DNA of 64,000 bases from Takifugu bimaculatus (Eukaryota; Chordata; Actinopteri; Tetraodontiformes; Tetraodontidae), in NCBI GenBank assembly GCA_004026145.2, contig CP034975.1:749898-813897 (forward strand). The letters run 5' to 3'. This document shows positions 59,248 through 64,000 of this stretch, piece by piece; within the stretch, counting starts at the first letter, position 1; the number at the start of each line of letters is the position of its first letter. Made by a program: the position numbers and the translations under genes. The notes under the pieces are model-generated. The model was given only the letters and a program-made list of their open reading frames with translations, had not been told where the DNA came from and searched no databases.

Positions 59248-62200
59248 CTAATGACCTGACAGCAGGGGAGTAGGACTAAAGGACAGGGGGACGCTCTCCG
59301 AGGACGGGACGGTTGGGACTGGAACAACAAAGAAACAAAGTCGGTGTAATGTTCCGTTTAGAGGAGGAAGTCAGTCAAATGTTTCAAAGGTACAGTATGT
59401 GGTAAACCTGTGGGATTTGAAGACAGGAGCGGTTGTCCTAAAGCAGTGGAAGGAATGGGCTCAGTTGGGATGACGGCAGAGAGGGAAACCTGGAGAGCAG
59501 AGAGTCTTTGTGACATCACGGAGCTCTGCCATGTCCAGGGGATCCTTTTCTCACTGAACACATGCTGCCTTACCTCTGTGAGGCCCTCTGGAGTTCTACA
59601 GGACGTGTGTGAAGGGACTCTCACCCTCCGGCTGTGTCCAGGCAGCAGTCTTGGTACCCTGTGCAGGTAGCCGTAGCCAATGCTACAGCCTAGACTGAAG
59701 CCACAGAAAAGGGGCAGGGGATTATTCAGGGGGTCAAGACCGATGCAGGTGAACAGTGGAGATAAGCGGTCCACACCTGCCGTCTCCACCCCAGTCACCG
59801 TTGGGCGTGATCAGCACTTCGCGGCAGTTGTCCGTTTCTGTGTTGTACACATACAGCTTCAGCTCTTTGCCTTGGTACTCTTCCACGATGGAGAACAGAT
59901 CGTCGCTCTGGAGGAAGAGCACAGGTGGAATCAACCCTTCGCTGACTTTTCATCCGACTGAAATACCTTCTCTCGTCTGAACAGGCCTGTACCTCGTTCA
60001 TCAAAGTGTCAGTTCCAATAATGTAGTCTGTCTGGGCTCTCAAACCAGCCAGAGCTGCAGGGGAATCTCGTTCCACTTCCTGGACAAGGGGAAATATCTT
60101 AGCTCACAGCAGTCATTTATATGGAGCAGCTTAAGGTTTGGATATTAAAAACACGTATTCTACCAAAACTGTGCATTAATTTGGCTTTTACTGTATGAAA
60201 CTTCAGGAAAGCACACGCTTATCCTGAAACTCTAATTAACGTACAAGACGCCATCTATTGGTTATGTGTAAGTACTGCACCCTGAGAGGTTCCATTAGTT
60301 TCTTCATTATAATCTGGCCATTCAGAGCTATAACATGAATAGTAATATGTTTCTTAGCCAGGTGCGAGCCAGGTTATATCACCATTTCAAGTGCACTGGT
60401 AGACATATTACTACAAAATAACAGCTTAAAAAAATCACAGATGCTATAGAATATAAAATAAATCATCTCTTGGTTTCTTAACAAAAGAGAGCTAAATACA
60501 ACACATAATTCATATAGGTAAGACTGGCATTCTTCCACAGTCTATATGGATTTTTCTAGATCACTCACCAAAATGTGCCAAACATTTTCATTTGCTCTAT
60601 CAAAGCTGCAGAAGCGAATGCTGACCCCGAACGAGCCCCTGGCCGCCCCACATGCTGCTGGGCACGACGGTCGTCTCCCTGACAGCCAGCGTCTTGCTGT
60701 TGTATAACAGCATCTTGATGGGTCTTTCCACGTTCATGTTCAACAGCTGTATCAAGGTGTCGTTGTCCCTGTTCTACAAAAACATTCCAGTCCGTTACGG
60801 CACCAGGAAGAACGCGTGTAAAGTCCTCTTGCTGTGAACCTACTAGTCTGGTGTCACAAATGGAAATGATGAAGTCAAAGAACGGCTCCAGTCCTGCCTG
60901 GTGCCCAGGAGAATTATCATGAACCTGTGAGACACAGCAGCACAAAGGTCAGAGACAGGACGATGGAGAACAGCGGCTGATGTGGACTTCTGTCGCCATG
61001 TCAAACTCTTGCGTTCGGGGCATTAAGAAACCACGGATGTGTCAGGGGTCGTTTTATTTAAAGCCTGAGTACTGAGGCTGACTATTGACATCCTTTCAGG
61101 GTTGACGCCCCCTTAATTATCTTCTCAAGGCTGTTTGCAGCAGGAGAGAATCATCCTGTCCGCTCCAGCTGACACCCCAAATAACACGTGGATTGCCTCG
61201 CGATGGTTGTCGTCGTCAACGGACACGTTTGTAACCTCTCACGCGTGGAAGAGGGCATCACTGCAGCAACTGTGGGAGAATGTCACACATTCTCGCAATA
61301 GGCTTAAAACCGATGCAGGGAAGGTGGAATAAGTCCGAATCATTGGGAGTCAGCAGAGAGGCCGATGTAGACAGATAGCTACCATCATAGTTAGAATGTC
61401 AGGGGATTTATCATTTCAAGGCTGAAAGTGAAAAAAGCTGAACTCTCACTTCCCGACAAAGCAAAGAAAAAAAAATCTATATGATGTATATGGTAGATTC
61501 AGGGCTCAGCTATGGGAAAGTTTAACAGCTTTTTTATTTGACTCACGAGTCCTATTTGATTTGCATGCACGGAGGAGGGCAAAGCCTCAAACACAGCAAA
61601 GCCAACCAGAAAGAAGTCATGCAATTATTTCTGAATTATTTGTGTCAGAGCTGAGCAGAAATCAAATTATAAGGTGATTTCTCAAAAAGCCTCTAATACT
61701 GTTAAACAAGGGTTATTAAAGGAGCTTTTCAGCGCACACTAATAACATAATTATTTAAATTAGAACCTGAGTTTAATTTTAGCCCCGTGCGGTTTAACCG
61801 GGCTGTGCCAGTAATGTCACTGTTTTGACAGCTGCTTTGAAATGAAAACTTTTTATATAATAAAGCTCCACGGTTTCTTGGCAGACGTTTGACGGGTGAT
61901 GGTAGAAAACGCTGAGATTAATAAAAGCCACATTCCACCTGAAGGAAATCCTGCAAATGCTCCCATTGGTTCATGTTAATAGAGTCGGTTCTGCCCTCAC
62001 CTCCAGGTTTGTGTTCCTCCAACAAGAATATCTGCTGTGCAACACTTCACTGAAATAAGACGTTAATCTTTCTTTAATCTGAATAAAACTTAAGAAGTAT
62101 CATAAGACCATTGCATGATGCGGGTAAAATCTGGGGTAATGTGACTTTTTAAAGAAATAAATAAATCATTGAAGATACACACCCGTTTCTGTGTAACGCG

Positions 62201-62571
62201 AAGTGGAATCACCGGTTATTCAGGGTGCCGCCGCGTTTGTAAATGCACCACGAGGCGTTCACTGACAGCTGCGACTTCACAAACAATTCACTTCACGATG
62301 CTAGACAAGGCGATTAAACCAACTTTACAACATTAAAAAGTTTAATTACAAGAGTTTTTAGAATGAACCGCAGCTTATATGATAGTGTGGACTCGATATT
62401 ACGCGTATAGATTCACATCTCACCGCGTTCCACCTGTGCCGGCAGCGCGTCTTCCGCAGCCGTTTCCCCCACGATAATAACTTGCTGTTCCCTGAAACAC
62501 GCTCTCACCTTCAGAACATTGTAGCCTTCTTGTCCGCCACCTGGTATCTCGACGCTCGGAGCTGCTCCCAT
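59248..62571 (-). CDS. gorasp2: Golgi reassembly-stacking protein 2 (GRASP55), frame break in exon 3, C-terminus uncertain
   Basis: GRASP55 tethers medial/trans Golgi cisternae through two PDZ-like domains anchored by N-myristoylation. Exons: 62509-62571, 60844-60924, 60569-60773, 59993-60079, 59777-59907, 59574-59694, 59408-59489, 59248-59318. The start MGAAPSVEIPGGGQEGYNVL has the myristoylation glycine. The GRASP domain follows: VHDNSPGHQAGLEPFFDFII, RDNDTLIQLLNMNVERPIKM, SSMWGGQGLV, ERDSPAALAGLRAQTDYIIG, DNCREVLITPNGDWGGDG and SLGCSIGYGYLHR. Exon 3 is 205 nt where 204 is expected: GTTCGGGGTC (minus strand) has one extra base near 60629, after which SIRFCSFDRANENVWHIL reads in another frame. 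The last exon reads VPTVPSSESVPLSF and stops, giving about 279 residues against about 450 in human, so most of the Ser/Pro-rich tail is missing or lies in exons I cannot place. Synteny with tlk1 supports GORASP2 over GORASP1. Confidence 0.92.
60925..62508. other. gorasp2 intron 1 (1.6 kb)
   Basis: No exon is seen. The AT-rich but non-repetitive part 61540-61960 carries several homeodomain-type TAATTA-like cores and is listed as a candidate regulatory element. Confidence 0.55.
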
Positions 62572-62717
62572 GTTTCCCTCTGCCGGGGCGGCCTGGCTGT
62601 CAGCGGGTCATGTCCGGAACGCCGCCGCCGTGTTTCCCTGCGGCTCCTGCGGCTCAGCACTTCCGCTGTGGGACATTTAACCCTCTGAGGGAACTCCCTC
62701 AGGAATGATGATGCTCT

Positions 62718-62832
62718 CCATCCATCCATCCATCCAGCCATCCAGCCATCCATCCAGCCATCCATCCAGCCATCCATCCAGCCATCCATCCAGCCATCCA
62801 TCCATCCAACCATCCAACCATCCAGCCAGCCA
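62718..62832 (+). repeat. (CCAT)n tetranucleotide repeat with CCAG variants
   Basis: About 115 bases of CCAT units mixed with CCAG, 150 bp upstream of the gorasp2 start. The Trp/Met/Asp/Gly and Ser/His/Pro repeat frames across it are artefacts. Confidence 0.95.
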
Positions 62833-63599
62833 TCCCGTCATATACCTTTACATTTACCTACTGATTTCAGATTTTGATCACTTTTCTATACCAGCTTTCA
62901 TAAAACAGATTTGCGATAAATAAGATGCAACATTCTCCTGCTGGTTCAATTTTTGCTTGTTCTGTTATGTAAGTCCCTTGAGAACATGCTTGAGAACAAT
63001 TACTGTATCAAATTAGCTGAAGCCTCCAGAAAACATCCAGAAATATATTTAACTGGTAACATTAGCTGCTGAAAATGAGTTTTCTGTCCAGATAAATCAA
63101 GGACATGGAACTAATAACGTAAGGCAGTTAAAAGTTATCTTTATCTAGTTGTTTCATCTAAATCTAACAATTTGGATTAATTGAAGAAATCGTGGCGGTA
63201 AATAAATACCTCTGTCAGCAAAAGCAACAGAAGAAACATTTATGAAGGAAGGAAGCATGATTGAAAATGTTAATAGAATTTTCAGCACAGAGGAACAGGA
63301 GGGCTGGCAAGTGGCCTGTAGTCAATATGATCATCATGATCATCATCCTTTCATTAGATTTGCACAATGGGAACATCAGGATCTATCAACGAGCTAATGT
63401 GGCAGTGATTCCCAGGGGCTGCAGAGAGATCTGGCACCTCGGAAAACCACTGACAAGATTCATTGATATATAAGAAAGAGGAGGAACCCAGCTGAGGAGA
63501 AATGGCTGAAAAACAGCAACACATCTGTAGGATACAAGAAAAATAATGTAACGGGGTTGATGCATTTAAAGGGCTTTGTTTCATTTTTACTATGACGGG

Positions 63600-63680
<81 letters not shown>

Positions 63681-63689
63681 TGTGTGTGT
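63600..63689 (+). repeat. (GT)n microsatellite, about 45 units
   Basis: The longest dinucleotide tract in the window, with one GA interruption near 63678. A candidate Z-DNA former. Confidence 0.95.
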
Positions 63690-64000
63690 AATGGAGGGTG
63701 AACAGTCTAGTGCAGAGACAGACATTAAGTGTTTCACCGTCTGGAGCTGATGGTGCAGCCCACACACTCCTGCAGTGCCCCCCCCCCCCCATCACCTAAT
63801 TTCATTGCGCTGAAGTTTAACTTCACTCGCTGCTGATTCTTCTCGGATCAGAATCCTGTCCCAGTGAACAGCGCCTCTGTGTCCTGAGACCCAGAGAATG
63901 GTTGGGATTTGCTCCGTGATTCCACTTCATCATTTCCAGTTAAGTATTTTGCAGTCCTTCCATCACCTGCCCTCAGTAGCTCTGACACATCTGGGGAAGG

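Larger units (their letters stand above)
62572..64000. other. gorasp2 upstream region, no further gene seen
   Basis: The GC-rich 62572-62690 should be the gorasp2 promoter and 5' UTR. Beyond it are a (CCAT)n tract, AT-rich DNA, a long (GT)n tract and a poly(C) run (63778-63790). No exon is recognised. Confidence 0.6.

Noticed and set aside
62511..62923. Trp-Met-Asp-Gly repeat protein and Ser-His-Pro repeat protein
   Set aside because: These are translations of the (CCAT)n microsatellite.
63354..63795. Thr-His repeat frames
   Set aside because: These are translations of the long (GT)n tract.

Overview
The window is nuclear DNA of a bony fish, probably a compact-genome (percomorph-like) teleost. 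The evidence is intron-split vertebrate genes with GT-AG junctions, many (GT)n microsatellites, teleost-type DNA-transposon remnants, and eight gene identities in the order of human 2q31.1. There is no bacterial, viral or CRISPR content. Exons were assembled by eye from protein similarity plus splice signals; for four genes the coding exons sum to a multiple of three, and the partial HAT1 also stays in phase.

Layout: HAT1 5' half (-, <1833-4860); SLC25A12/aralar1 (+, 5905-22730); DYNC1I2 (-, 23782-35850, 5' UTR exon near 36.8 kb); CYBRD1 (-, 37247-38715); DCAF17 (-, 39554-43471); METTL8 (+, 44143-48020, non-coding first exon near 43.5 kb); TLK1 (+, 49289-57425); GORASP2 (-, 59248-62571). HAT1/SLC25A12 and DCAF17/METTL8 are head-to-head pairs; SLC25A12/DYNC1I2 and TLK1/GORASP2 are convergent. 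Non-coding DNA holds a TA-flanked mariner-type MITE, a hAT-like element, a hammerhead-like repeat fragment, microsatellites and several stretches that look like conserved non-coding DNA by eye.

The genes do not form one pathway: they cover histone acetylation (HAT1), mitochondrial aspartate/glutamate exchange (SLC25A12), dynein cargo binding (DYNC1I2), ferric reduction (CYBRD1), a CUL4 substrate receptor (DCAF17), mitochondrial tRNA methylation (METTL8), chromatin-assembly kinase activity (TLK1) and Golgi stacking (GORASP2). Shared position reflects ancient synteny. DYNC1I2-SLC25A12 is the 2q31 arm of the paralogon whose other arm is DYNC1I1-SLC25A13 beside DLX5/6.

The most unusual signal is five single-base surpluses that break otherwise well-conserved coding exons (TLK1 twice, CYBRD1, GORASP2, and probably DCAF17). 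All are +1 and none is -1. Sequencing or assembly error is the likeliest cause, but it decides how these genes are annotated. I found no convincing undescribed biological system.
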